Source of the DNA: UBA2421 sp002343075
GTDB taxonomy: Bacteria > Planctomycetota > Phycisphaerae > Tepidisphaerales > Tepidisphaeraceae
Length of the DNA: 43,564 bases
Assembly (NCBI GenBank): GCA_937982565.1
Contig: CALJLN010000016.1
Location: 1 to 43,564 of the forward strand
Direction of reading: 5' to 3'
Part shown: positions 1-8,518 of the stretch, in pieces
Position numbering within the stretch: the stretch's first letter is position 1
Layout: every line of letters starts with the position of its first letter
Notes under the pieces: model-generated
Seen by the model: only the letters and a program-made list of their open reading frames with translations
The model's database searches: none
What the model was told of the DNA's origin: nothing
Translations under genes and position numbers: made by a program

Positions 1-534
1 TTCCGAAAGGAAGACCCGCTTCTTTGCACCTTGGCGTGCCCCGCCAAACTTACCGCATGGCAGGAGATCCGGCGACGCAGGACGCCCCATGGCATTCGCT
101 GCACGACCATAACACACGCGGTGGAGCGGACGCACGTGTTCGACGAAATGTCGTCACTCCCACCCACTTCTCTCATTTAGCCCGGGACATTGGGCAGGAA
201 TTGCGCGTTGCCAAGGACAAAGCACCCCGCAGAAGGCTCGGCAAGCGGGAAGTTTACTTTCCCAGCTTTGCAGGACATTCGGAATAACTCATCAAGATTA
301 ACAGTCGCCAGCCCGCTTTTTTGTTGCCGCGGGGTGGCGGGTGGTTTATCTTTGCGATGCGTCGAATGAATGAGCACCCACTGGTTCACTGTTAGCTCGC
401 TGGAAGTTATCGCGCTCGCAAACCCGCTGCACAAAGTAAATCTGTCGTAACCCGGCCACCCACGGCGACTTTCCCGCGGGGGTGGTCGGTAATGCTGATC
501 GCCGCCGTCTTCGTATTGTCAGGGAGTATGTGCA
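1..534. other. Gene-poor leader region upstream of the beta-helix surface protein
   Basis: No convincing gene is seen. Short open frames exist on both strands but lack a ribosome site and any recognisable protein pattern. The right part holds the hairpin listed at 452-489 and the ribosome binding site AGGGAG (521-526) of the next gene. The left edge may be the downstream flank of a gene outside the window. Confidence 0.6.
452..489 (+). promoter_or_regulatory. Strong hairpin in the 5' leader of the surface protein gene
   Basis: CCGGCCACC (452-460) pairs with GGTGGTCGG (481-489), giving a nine-pair stem with one G-U and a 20-nt loop. It ends 45 nt before the start codon of the 941-aa protein and has no T run, so it is not a standard terminator. 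It does not match the conserved core of the cyclic-di-GMP-I riboswitch or other classes I know. It could be a leader structure, a protein-binding site or chance in GC-rich DNA. Confidence 0.35.
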
Positions 535-3360
535 ATGACCCCGCATCGACACCAGGAATCCACACCACGATCCACCCGCACCACCAATCGAAAATCGCAG
601 GCCATCGTCCGAAGGGCGGCGGCCGAAATGTCGCCCCTCGAGAACCGTCGGCTGCTTTCGGTGAGCATCGGCCCCGATGGCTATACCACGTTCGGCCCGA
701 GTGCTGATACAGAGGTGTGGTATGTCTCCAATTCGGGTAATGACAGCAACCCCGGGACAGAGGCCCTGCCATTCCGTACCGTCGCCAAGGGTAAGAGCAT
801 GCTGCGCAGCGGCAAGCCCGATCATCTGCTGCTGAAGCGCGGCGACACCTTTAACGAAGTCTTCGGCAACTGGACGAAGTCGGGCAAGGACGCCGATGAG
901 TACATGGTGCTCGGCAGCTATGGCTCGACCGGTGCCCGGCCTGTGCTTCGGACCAACGGGCTGGATGTCGACGGCATCACCCTCGCCGGCGGCTCATCGG
1001 CGCCGCTGCGCTACCTCGCGATCCAGGGCATTCGATTCACCGATAACACCCACAACGGCAACGAAGACCGGTATGGCATTCGCCTGCAGCGAACGGGCAG
1101 CCATTTCTATGTGGAAGATGTGCAGATCGACAATTTTAAAGACGGCATTGTCATCGGCATGGAACAGCCCAACGCCGGGGTGAGCAACATCACCATTCGG
1201 CGCAATGTCATCGTCGATCAGTGGTCGCGCAACTATCACTCCCAGGGCATTTACGCCTCGGGAAGCACCAATGGCCTGGTGATTGAAGAAAATGTGCTCG
1301 ATCACAACGGCTGGAATGAAAACGTCTCCGGTGCCGGGAAGACGATTTTTAACCACAACATTTATATCAACTACGGCGCACAGAATATCGTCATTCGAAA
1401 CAACATCAGCACGCAGGCATCGGCGCGCGGCATCCTCTCCCGCGGGGGGGGGATTATCACCGGCAATCTGACGGCGCGCAACGCGCAAGGCATCGAATCG
1501 TGGGGCGATACCACGATCTCCAATAATGTCATGCTCGAAAACGGCGACCTGCCAGGCTTCCCCCAGGGCTTTGGCATTCAGGTTGTGAATGAGAAGAACA
1601 CCGGCGGCGATGCGATCATCACCGACAACATCATTGCACACGACTGGAGCAACTACACCTACAACGTGTTTGGCATTCGAGTGTGGTATGGCATTGATAG
1701 CGCGGTCGTCTCCAACAACATCGTCTATGACTGGCGCCGCCCGTTCTGGTATCGCAGCAGCGGCATTGATCTGAATGTGAACAACAACCAGTTCCAGATC
1801 GATGACGGTTTTCATGGCGTGGTCGTTCACGACCCGTCGTTGACGGCTAACAATTACGACTACTCGAACAACACCTACTACTCGCCGCGGTCGCAGCCGT
1901 TCTGGGCGGGCACGCAGTTTGTCAACACCAATACCTGGAACAACATCTCCGACGACAGCGGGTCAACATTCCAGCGGAAGAACTACCTTGACCCCAACCG
2001 CGAGATCGGGGCCTACAACCAGTTCATCGGCGGAAGCAATTCATTCAACTCGTTCATCACCGCTGCCCGATCGATGGGCCGGCACAACTACAACCCCAAC
2101 TACACTGCCGCTCCGGTCATTGCGTTTATCCGGCAGGGTTTCGGACTTGGCGCGGGCGTGGGCACGCAGGTACTCGTGCAGGCCACCGACAGCGATGCCG
2201 CAGAACCGGGCAACCAGAATCCGAATCCAAACCCGGGGCAGTTCACGCTTGTCCGCACCGGGTCGGTTACCAGTGCACTCACTGTCAACTACACCCTCAC
2301 CGGCACCGCCACCTATGGCTTGGACTACACAACGACCATTCCAGAGTCGGGACAGATTACCTTCCCGGCCGGCGCGGCATCGTTGGTGGTGAACATCACC
2401 CCGCTAAACGACACGATTGCCGAAGATCCGGAAACCGTCGAGTTTCGCGTCAACTCGGGTGCCGGTTATGACCCGGGCGCCCCGGCCAGCGCCAGCTTCC
2501 GCATCATCGACGGCGACGGCGGAACGATTATTCCGCCGCTCGACCCCACCGGTGGCAACAACGGCGGTGGATCGATCGACTTCCCGCTCGACCCCATCAC
2601 CGCAGGCACCGGCCTGCGCGGCGATTACTACGGCGATGCCAACTTCACCAACTTCATCACCGACCGACTCGATAGCCAGGTCAACTTCGATTACCAGCTT
2701 GGTGCCCCGGCGGGCATCTCAACCGATCCTGACACATTCTCCATCGTCTGGAGCGGATATGTCATCAGCGATACGGGGGGCGATCATGAGTTCCGGGTTA
2801 ATGCCGACGATTCCGTGCGGTTATACATCAACGGTCTGCTGATCGCCGACACGATGAGCAACCCACGGTACCCCGGCGATGCCAACAACGATGGCTTCGT
2901 CAACTTGAACGATTTCACCATTCTTGCCGCCAACTTCGGCGAATCTGATCGGGATTTTTCCGAAGGCGATTTCACGCTCGATGGCGTGGTCAACCTCGAT
3001 GATTTCACCGTGTTGGCGAGCCGTTTCGGCGACCAGGCCCCCCCGCCGGGCACAGGCATTGATCGCGGGGTGGTGCGGATGATCGAAAATCTGCGCTACG
3101 ATATCCGGGTCGAATACGTCGAGAACTTTGGCTCGGCTGGGATTCAGCTCTACTGGACGAAGTACCAGTCGGCCGAACCGCTGGAAGAGATCATTCCGAT
3201 GGTCAATCTATTCCCGCCAGACTACTATGAGCCGACGTCGGGCCGTCCGTCGCCCGGCAACGCGCCACTGCTCACCAGTGCAGCGACGATGCCGGCACTG
3301 TTTTCTTCGCGCCGGGTGATTGATGAGTTGGAGAAGGAATCGTCGGCCCTGCCGGCATGA
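535..3360 (+). CDS. Secreted beta-helix / Calx-beta / PA14 protein with nested dockerin-like module
   Basis: A 941-aa protein, probably exported and surface-associated. The basic N-terminus leads into LENRRLLS (residues 35-42), the signature of the planctomycete extracellular N-terminal region. Residues about 60-480 are rich in NNI/NNV turns (ITIRRNVIV, IVIRNNIS, ATISNNV-like), as in right-handed parallel beta-helix, pectate-lyase-like proteins that bind or cut polysaccharides. About 567-661 fits a Calx-beta domain (DYTTTIPESG, ITPLNDTIAEDPETVEF). About 692-875 is a PA14 domain (GLRGDYYGD, HEFRVNADDSVRLYING, IQLYWTK), split by a dockerin-like double calcium loop at 781-832. The start has AGGGAG eight bases upstream. 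No catalytic residues could be assigned, so enzyme versus binding function is open. A strong terminator follows. Confidence 0.85.
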   Translation: MTPHRHQESTPRSTRTTNRKSQAIVRRAAAEMSPLENRRLLSVSIGPDGYTTFGPSADTEVWYVSNSGNDSNPGTEALPFRTVAKGKSMLRSGKPDHLLLKRGDTFNEVFGNWTKSGKDADEYMVLGSYGSTGARPVLRTNGLDVDGITLAGGSSAPLRYLAIQGIRFTDNTHNGNEDRYGIRLQRTGSHFYVEDVQIDNFKDGIVIGMEQPNAGVSNITIRRNVIVDQWSRNYHSQGIYASGSTNGLVIEENVLDHNGWNENVSGAGKTIFNHNIYINYGAQNIVIRNNISTQASARGILSRGGGIITGNLTARNAQGIESWGDTTISNNVMLENGDLPGFPQGFGIQVVNEKNTGGDAIITDNIIAHDWSNYTYNVFGIRVWYGIDSAVVSNNIVYDWRRPFWYRSSGIDLNVNNNQFQIDDGFHGVVVHDPSLTANNYDYSNNTYYSPRSQPFWAGTQFVNTNTWNNISDDSGSTFQRKNYLDPNREIGAYNQFIGGSNSFNSFITAARSMGRHNYNPNYTAAPVIAFIRQGFGLGAGVGTQVLVQATDSDAAEPGNQNPNPNPGQFTLVRTGSVTSALTVNYTLTGTATYGLDYTTTIPESGQITFPAGAASLVVNITPLNDTIAEDPETVEFRVNSGAGYDPGAPASASFRIIDGDGGTIIPPLDPTGGNNGGGSIDFPLDPITAGTGLRGDYYGDANFTNFITDRLDSQVNFDYQLGAPAGISTDPDTFSIVWSGYVISDTGGDHEFRVNADDSVRLYINGLLIADTMSNPRYPGDANNDGFVNLNDFTILAANFGESDRDFSEGDFTLDGVVNLDDFTVLASRFGDQAPPPGTGIDRGVVRMIENLRYDIRVEYVENFGSAGIQLYWTKYQSAEPLEEIIPMVNLFPPDYYEPTSGRPSPGNAPLLTSAATMPALFSSRRVIDELEKESSALPA
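2875..3030 (+). other. Dockerin-like duplicated Ca-loop module inserted in PA14
   Basis: Two EF-hand-like segments, GDANNDGFVNLNDFTIL and GDFTLDGVVNLDDFTVL, about 28 residues apart, match the dockerin type I pattern common in Phycisphaerae proteins. They lie between the PA14 strands ending RLYINGLLIADTM and beginning RGVVRMIENLRYDIRVEY, so the module is nested rather than C-terminal. It closely resembles the module at 37507-37659. Confidence 0.75.
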
Positions 3361-3381
3361 CGAGTCCACACGCAGTTTTCG

Positions 3382-3420
3382 AGCAAACGCCCGCGGCAAT
3401 GGTCGCGGGCGTTTGCTTTG
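3382..3420 (+). terminator. Rho-independent terminator after the beta-helix protein
   Basis: A perfect 14-bp stem (AGCAAACGCCCGCG at 3382-3395 with CGCGGGCGTTTGCT at 3404-3417) closes an 8-nt loop and is followed by TTG. It begins 21 bp after the stop codon and separates the surface protein from prmC. Confidence 0.85.
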
Positions 3421-3448
3421 TATCAGATCTGCTTAAGATCATCGCCTG

Positions 3449-4339
3449 ATGCAAAAGCCGATCGACACCTGGACCATCCGCCGTCTGCTCGAATGGACCA
3501 CCGGTTTTTTCGAGCGTAAACAGATCGACGCGCCCCGGCTGAGCGCCGAACTGCTGCTGGCTCATGTGCTGGCGATGCCCCGCATCAGGGTCTATACCGA
3601 GTTCGGCCGCGAACTCACCGACGAACAACTGTCGCTCTACCGCGGGCTTGTGAAGCGCGCCGGCGAACACGAGCCGATCGCCTATCTCACTGGCCGGGCA
3701 CACTTTTTTAATCTTGAGTTTGAAGTGACGCCCGACGTGCTCATTCCCCGGCCCGACACCGAGACCATCGTCGAGCATGTGCTGCAGCAGGCGCGGCTCG
3801 GCAGCGGCATGGATTCGCCGCGCGTGCTCGACCTCTGTACCGGCAGCGGGTGCATCGCCGCAGCGATCGCGCATCATCTCAAGTCGGCCAATGTGCTCGC
3901 GATCGATGTTTCGGATGCCGCAGTGGCGGTTGCGAAACGAAACGTGGAACGGCTGTCGCTCAGCGAGCGCGTGACAGTGGCTTGCGGCGATTTATTCGAG
4001 CCGCTGAAGACGCAGTTTACCGCCGCACCGTTTAACCTCATCGTTTCCAACCCGCCGTATATTCCGTCTCAGGGGATTGATCGCCTGGACCGGAATGTGC
4101 GCGATTTCGAGCCGCGCCTGGCGCTCGACGGCGGGCCGGACGGCCTGGCGTTCGTCCGCAGACTGCTCGCCGAGGCCCCGCAACGTCTCGTGCCCGGTGG
4201 GCGGGTGTATGTGGAAATCCAGTTCGACCAAGGCCCGGCGGCGCTGCAGATTGCTCAACAAGCCGGGTTCACCGAGGCGAGGATCATCAAGGATCATGCT
4301 GGCCACGACAGAGTGGTGCTGGGAATTCAGCCGGCCTGA
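3449..4339 (+). CDS. prmC: Peptide chain release factor N5-glutamine methyltransferase PrmC
   Basis: A 296-aa enzyme of the HemK/PrmC family, which uses S-adenosylmethionine to methylate the glutamine of the GGQ motif in release factors RF1 and RF2. The N-terminal helical recognition domain (about residues 1-80, with PIAYLTGRAHFF) is followed by a Rossmann methyltransferase domain with the SAM loop DLCTGSGCIAAAIA and the diagnostic NPPYIP motif that binds the glutamine side chain. Length is normal for the family. The ATG lies 29 bases after the upstream terminator; no strong ribosome site is visible. prfA, a frequent neighbour, is not adjacent here; serA follows after a 131-bp gap. Confidence 0.93.
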   Translation: MQKPIDTWTIRRLLEWTTGFFERKQIDAPRLSAELLLAHVLAMPRIRVYTEFGRELTDEQLSLYRGLVKRAGEHEPIAYLTGRAHFFNLEFEVTPDVLIPRPDTETIVEHVLQQARLGSGMDSPRVLDLCTGSGCIAAAIAHHLKSANVLAIDVSDAAVAVAKRNVERLSLSERVTVACGDLFEPLKTQFTAAPFNLIVSNPPYIPSQGIDRLDRNVRDFEPRLALDGGPDGLAFVRRLLAEAPQRLVPGGRVYVEIQFDQGPAALQIAQQAGFTEARIIKDHAGHDRVVLGIQPA

Positions 4340-4470
4340 CTGCTGTGCGGCATTCTGTCTTTTGGGAACGGAATTCCGCTATCCCGGAACGGCTTGCCGA
4401 TTCGTCACGGGGTCTCTACCATCTTCACTCCAATTTTCGCCCCGATTTTGCTAATGAAGGACGTGCACTA

Positions 4471-6099
4471 ATGAAGATTCTGGTTGCCGATAAGCTCGCG
4501 GAAGAAGGCCTGGCCTTTCTGAAAGACTGCGGGATTGGGTACGACGTGAAAGTCGGCCTCAAAGAAGACGAGCTTGCCGCCGAGGTAGGGAACTATGATG
4601 CCCTGGTTGTGCGCTCCGGCGCGAAGGTCACCGCGAAGGTGCTGGCCAACCCGGGCAAACTGCGCGCCATCGCGCGGGCCGGGGTGGGCGTGGATAATAT
4701 TGACCTCGACGCATCAACCGCCAAGGGCATTCTGGTGCTCAACACCGCCGAGGCAAGCACACTTTCGACCGCCGAGCACGCGCTGGCTTTGATGTACTCG
4801 CTGGCCCGCAAGATTCCGCAGGCCCACACATCGCTCAAGACCGGCGCGCTCGATTGGAAGAAACGCAGCGTGTATCAGGGAACACAGCTTGCCGGGAAGA
4901 CGCTCGGCGTGGTGGGCATGGGCCGCATCGGCAGGACAGTTGCCACCCGCGCAATCGCGATGGATATGACCGTCGTCGGGTTTGACCCTTTCTTCCCCGC
5001 AGAAACGGCGCTCGATGGCAAAGTGAAGATGATCAAGGACTTTGATCAGTTCCTTTCTCAGATCGATGTAATCACGTTTCATGTGCCCGGAGGCGATGGC
5101 ACCCGGCACCTGCTCAACCGCGATCGGCTTTTCAATCGCTGCAGGCCCAATCTGCTCGTCATCAACGACGCCCGCGGGGAAGTGGTGGACGAGTTTGCTC
5201 TGGCTGATGCCCTGAAGGAAAAGAAAATCGCCGGTGCCGCCCTCGATGTCTACCAGACCGAACCCCCGGCGAAGGACCACCCGCTCTTTGGCATTGAAAA
5301 CGCCGTGCTTACGCCGCACCTGGGCGCCAGCACCGATGAGGCACAAACCGCGGTCAGTGTCGATGCTTGTTCGGCCATCGTTGCCTACCTTCGTACCGGC
5401 GAAATCCGGGGTGCCGTTAACGCCGGGGGAATCAAGCTCGATCTCGCGCCGGATGAAGCGCCGTTTGCCAAGCTCGCGATTCGCATTGGCCGGCTCCTTA
5501 GTGCTTACAGCGAAGGAGGTTACAAATCGATCACCCTGCGCGTCAGCGGGACCAAGGCGCCAAAGTACATGAGCACATTTCTGCGCCTGGCCACCGTTGA
5601 GCTTTTGCGAGAGCACCTCGATACGCCCGTGAATGTGATTAATGTCGAGCACATCGCCCGCAGCCGGGGGATTGAGCTGGCGCAGGTCCACGAACCAAGC
5701 CCTCCTGCAGGGCTGGTGGGAGACATTGTGGGGGTACGTGTCGAGCTTTCGAATGGCGAGAGCCACCGCATACTCGGCACCGCATACGCCGACGGACTTC
5801 CGCGGGTGCTCCGAATTGACAATTTTGAGATGGATATGATTCCCGAAGGGTCAATGGTTCTGATCGAAAACAAAGATCAACCGGGCATGATCGGGCTGGT
5901 GGGGACGACGTTTGGCGATGCGAAAGTGAACATCGCCGACATGACCATAACCCGCGAAGTAAAACCGGACGGCACCGCCCATGCGTTGATGCTGCTGAAG
6001 GTTGATTCTGCACCGGGCAAGGAAGTGGTGGAAACACTGCGCGGCAATTCCGGCATTATTCGCCTGAAGTCTGTTGTACTCCCCACGCGGGATGCATAG
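4471..6099 (+). CDS. serA: D-3-phosphoglycerate dehydrogenase SerA
   Basis: A 542-aa enzyme for the first step of serine synthesis, NAD-dependent oxidation of 3-phosphoglycerate to 3-phosphohydroxypyruvate. The N-terminal substrate domain (ARAGVGVDNIDLDAS) encloses an NAD-binding domain with GKTLGVVGMGRIGRTVA. Catalytic Arg (NDARGEVVDE), Glu (YQTEPP) and His (LTPHLGAST) are all in place. An ASB intervening domain and a C-terminal ACT domain (ENKDQPGMIGLVGTTFGDAKVNI) make it the long form, in which ACT often senses serine. The open frame runs 42 codons further upstream, but the family N-terminus MKILVADKL and GAAGG eleven bases before this ATG fix the start. Confidence 0.95.
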   Translation: MKILVADKLAEEGLAFLKDCGIGYDVKVGLKEDELAAEVGNYDALVVRSGAKVTAKVLANPGKLRAIARAGVGVDNIDLDASTAKGILVLNTAEASTLSTAEHALALMYSLARKIPQAHTSLKTGALDWKKRSVYQGTQLAGKTLGVVGMGRIGRTVATRAIAMDMTVVGFDPFFPAETALDGKVKMIKDFDQFLSQIDVITFHVPGGDGTRHLLNRDRLFNRCRPNLLVINDARGEVVDEFALADALKEKKIAGAALDVYQTEPPAKDHPLFGIENAVLTPHLGASTDEAQTAVSVDACSAIVAYLRTGEIRGAVNAGGIKLDLAPDEAPFAKLAIRIGRLLSAYSEGGYKSITLRVSGTKAPKYMSTFLRLATVELLREHLDTPVNVINVEHIARSRGIELAQVHEPSPPAGLVGDIVGVRVELSNGESHRILGTAYADGLPRVLRIDNFEMDMIPEGSMVLIENKDQPGMIGLVGTTFGDAKVNIADMTITREVKPDGTAHALMLLKVDSAPGKEVVETLRGNSGIIRLKSVVLPTRDA

Positions 6100-6150
6100 T
6101 TGGCGAGGATTTCTATCCAAACGCTTCGGTTGCATGATATGATTGCGCTT

Positions 6151-6477
6151 ATGATGGTCGCACCGATCAATCACATCGCGCTTGATGAGTCACACCGGGC
6201 TTTTGTCACCGGGAGTGGCGTTCGCATTTCCATGCTTGCCCGCGACGTGCGTGCCGGCATGAGCGCCGGCGACCTCGCCGCTGCGTATCCGCAGTTGACG
6301 CTTGCCCAGATCCATGCGGGACTGTCTTACTATTACGACAATCAGACAGTCATCGATGAAGAGATTGCCGGGGAAGACACGCTTGTCGAGCGGTCCCGCG
6401 AGGAGGTGTATCGTGCCGGCCGAAGTTTTTCCCGCTCTGAGTTGGAAGCGCGTCGGTCGCCGCGGCGCGCGTCATGA
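6151..6477 (+). CDS. DUF433 family protein, antitoxin-like
   Basis: A protein of about 108 aa. The segment GMSAGDLAAAYPQLTLAQIHAGLSYYYDNQ followed by VIDEEI is characteristic of DUF433, a winged-helix-like fold found in VapB-type antitoxins that repress their own operon. The usual glycine-rich N-terminal strand is diverged here (FVTGSGVRISMLARDV). ATGs at 6139, 6151 and 6154 are possible; 6151 was chosen because the family fold begins soon after. It overlaps the next gene by ATGA, so the two are translationally coupled. It probably neutralises the DUF5615 partner, but toxicity is inferred only from family and arrangement. Confidence 0.75.
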   Translation: MMVAPINHIALDESHRAFVTGSGVRISMLARDVRAGMSAGDLAAAYPQLTLAQIHAGLSYYYDNQTVIDEEIAGEDTLVERSREEVYRAGRSFSRSELEARRSPRRAS

Positions 6478-6827
6478 GTCTGCAACTGTTCATGGATCAT
6501 CATATTGATGGCCGAATCACCCGAGCCCTCCGCAACAGGCTCGTCAATGTCATCACCGCGGAGGAAGACGGCTCTGATCGATTGCCTGACCCGCAGTTGC
6601 TCTCACGCTCAACAGAGTTGGGCCGGGTGCTGGTGAGCCGCGACGTGGACTTAATCATTGAGGCATCTGCACGGTTGAGCCGCGGAGACTTTTTTGCTGG
6701 ATTAATCTATGGTTCACAATTGAGCGGATCAATTGGTCGTTCGGTGTACGATCTCGAACTATTATCGACTTGTTGTGATCCCGCAGAGTTTCACAATCAC
6801 ATTGAATTTCTGCCGTTGCGAGAATAG
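6474..6827 (+). CDS. DUF5615 PIN-like protein, putative toxin partner
   Basis: A 117-aa protein that starts inside the stop of the DUF433 gene. The pattern MDHHIDGRITRALRNRLVNVITAEEDG, then DPQLLSRSTELGRVLVSRDVDL, is that of DUF5615 PIN-like proteins, which carry an early Asp (normally in a DEN/DHH-type motif) and a later SRD/TxD. In the family these acids form a metal-dependent nuclease site. Here the early acid is the Asp of MDHH and the later one lies in SRDVD. The C-terminal region (CDPAEFHNHIEFLPL) fits the family end. DUF433/DUF5615 pairs are widespread, type II toxin-antitoxin-like units. No mobile-element borders are visible. Confidence 0.75.
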   Translation: MSLQLFMDHHIDGRITRALRNRLVNVITAEEDGSDRLPDPQLLSRSTELGRVLVSRDVDLIIEASARLSRGDFFAGLIYGSQLSGSIGRSVYDLELLSTCCDPAEFHNHIEFLPLRE

Positions 6828-6849
6828 TCGAACGATTCTTTCAGCTTCC

Positions 6850-7638
6850 ATGACCGAACGCGACCGAAAAATCTGGGACAGTATTGCCGAGCACTGGGAC
6901 GAGCAGCTTGGCGAAGGGAATGATTTCCAGAAGATGCTAATCATCCCCGCGACCGACCGCCTGCTGGCGATCGCGCCGGGGGAGACTGTTGTCGATGCGT
7001 GTTGCGGCAATGGAAACTACGCCCGGAGGTTGTCGCGCGGGGGCGCAAGGGTGATCGCGTTTGATGGATCGGCCACGTTTGTCGAACTTGCGCGCAAGCG
7101 AACGCTGCCGGGCGATGGCGATGTGAACTATCACGTTGTCGATGCGTGCAATCAGCCAGCGATTGATACCCTGGCCGCCCCACGCTCAGTGGATGCATAC
7201 GTTTGTTCGATGGCGATGATGGATCTGCCGGCACTCGACCCGCTCTTGCGCGCTGCCCGCGCGCAGCTTAAGCCCGGCGGACGGTTTGTGTTCTCGGTGT
7301 GCCATCCGTGTTGGAACAGCAACGAAGCTGACATGACTGGCCGGCTTGTGCAGGGCGAGGGAGAGCCTGGGCAGACATTTGGCGTGGAGGTGTTTCGTTA
7401 CGCCGCCGATTGGCCGCATCTGTCTCGCGGATTGCTCCATCAACCCGAGCCGCACTGGATGTATCATCGGTCGATCAGCTCGCTTCTTGGCGATTGCTTC
7501 AGGGCCGGTTTCGTTGTCAATGCGATCGAAGAGCCGCTGTTTCCCGCCGACCTGCGGACCCGCAGCCCATTTAGCTGGGCGCGCCGGCCCGACATTCCGC
7601 CAGCGATGGTTGTCCGGCTCGTGCCCTCTCCCGGTTGA
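6850..7638 (+). CDS. Class I SAM-dependent methyltransferase
   Basis: A 262-aa methyltransferase. The start at MTERDRKIWDSIAEHWDEQ was chosen over an upstream in-frame extension, which overlaps the DUF5615 gene and has no family-like sequence. Motif I is VVDACCGNGNYARRL, followed by the acidic ribose-binding loop VIAFDGSATFVELAR and the later motif LKPGGRFVFSVCHPC. The C-terminal half (PHWMYHRSISSLLGDCFRAGFVV) resembles small-molecule methyltransferases of the Methyltransf_11/25 type. The substrate cannot be told from the sequence. The neighbours give no pathway clue. Confidence 0.85.
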   Translation: MTERDRKIWDSIAEHWDEQLGEGNDFQKMLIIPATDRLLAIAPGETVVDACCGNGNYARRLSRGGARVIAFDGSATFVELARKRTLPGDGDVNYHVVDACNQPAIDTLAAPRSVDAYVCSMAMMDLPALDPLLRAARAQLKPGGRFVFSVCHPCWNSNEADMTGRLVQGEGEPGQTFGVEVFRYAADWPHLSRGLLHQPEPHWMYHRSISSLLGDCFRAGFVVNAIEEPLFPADLRTRSPFSWARRPDIPPAMVVRLVPSPG

Positions 7639-7663
7639 GCGGGTAAGCCTGTAAGATGCAGTG

Positions 7664-8359
7664 ATGTCTGAAATTAACATCGACGATACCGATAAACTCG
7701 TGGAGATGTTCAAGATTCCCCAGGGCGATCGCGACGCTGGGTGGATGATGGACTTGTTGAACATCGTGCCCCGGGCGGCGCTGGCGCTGGCCGAGCCTGA
7801 GGTGCAGAAGGGGCCGGATGGGTTTTCATACCTGCAACTGACGATTCCGCCGGAAGAAGGGGAATTCAAAGGCTATTCGATTGCCCATCTGCTTGACATG
7901 TGCATCGAAAAAGGTGTTGGCGCAGTGATTCTTCCCGAAGCGGGCGCTGCAGCACCGCATTGGGTGTTTACTTACGGCAATTTGCTGTCGTACAAACTGC
8001 TCGGCGGGTTCGACACGCGCCCCGCCCACGCCACCCCCCCGCCGCCGGTGCCGGAGGGTGAGCGGAAGATCATGATCGCGCAGCCCAGCGAGGCCTATCT
8101 CCCGGCAGCGACGCGCGCGTTAATCAAGCAATACCTGTCACTAAACGGCGTGAAAGAGCCGGCGATGTTCATGCTGCACGATGCATCCATGCAGCCGCCG
8201 CAGCAACTGGTCTTTAATGTGTTTCGCGATGATTATCCGAGCAACGAGCATTATCAGGGCGTCTGCCAGCGCATCACCTGGTATCTCCCGCCGAGCTATA
8301 GCTTTGTGACGCTGCCGAACGACCAGACGCAGTTTCAATCCAGCTTTGTGGCGATGTAA
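7664..8359 (+). CDS. Conserved hypothetical protein, possibly SseB-like
   Basis: A 231-aa soluble protein of no confident family. A GTG lies one codon before the chosen ATG. It begins 25 bases after the methyltransferase and probably shares its transcript. There are two parts joined by a proline-rich linker (ATPPPPVPEGE, about residues 124-135). The second part, with IAQPSEAYLPAATRALIKQYLS and then LVFNVFRDD, faintly recalls the C-terminal domain of SseB-type proteins. That resemblance is weak and by eye only. No signal peptide or membrane segment is seen. A hairpin follows and separates it from the convergent glycine-zipper gene. Confidence 0.65.
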   Translation: MSEINIDDTDKLVEMFKIPQGDRDAGWMMDLLNIVPRAALALAEPEVQKGPDGFSYLQLTIPPEEGEFKGYSIAHLLDMCIEKGVGAVILPEAGAAAPHWVFTYGNLLSYKLLGGFDTRPAHATPPPPVPEGERKIMIAQPSEAYLPAATRALIKQYLSLNGVKEPAMFMLHDASMQPPQQLVFNVFRDDYPSNEHYQGVCQRITWYLPPSYSFVTLPNDQTQFQSSFVAM

Positions 8360-8389
8360 TCTGACCGCGACCTCGCGGGCGCGCAAGAA

Positions 8390-8420
8390 ACCGCCTCCGG
8401 TGTTTCATGTCGGAGGCGGT
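8390..8420. terminator. Hairpin between convergent genes, likely bidirectional terminator
   Basis: CCGCCTCCG (8391-8399) pairs perfectly with CGGAGGCGG (8411-8419), with flanking A and T extending the stem to 10 pairs. The loop is 11 nt. The T run is weak on both strands. Its place 31 bp after one stop codon and about 100 bp from the end of the opposing gene supports a termination role. Confidence 0.6.
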
Positions 8421-8518
8421 CAATCACAACTCTCCACTCCTTCGTCACGCTCGTCGTGCGTTTGGCGGCGAGTCATGTGTGCAGCCGGTCGAAAGGGTCG
8501 CGCGCGTCGATGAGTCGA

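Noticed and set aside
24..434. Short frames on both strands in the first gap
   Set aside because: No ribosome sites, no recognisable protein pattern, and mutual overlap.
452..489. Cyclic-di-GMP-I riboswitch
   Set aside because: The conserved core sequences of that class are absent; only a plain hairpin is present.
4345..4470. 42-codon upstream extension of serA
   Set aside because: The family N-terminus MKILVADKL and a ribosome site place the start at 4471.
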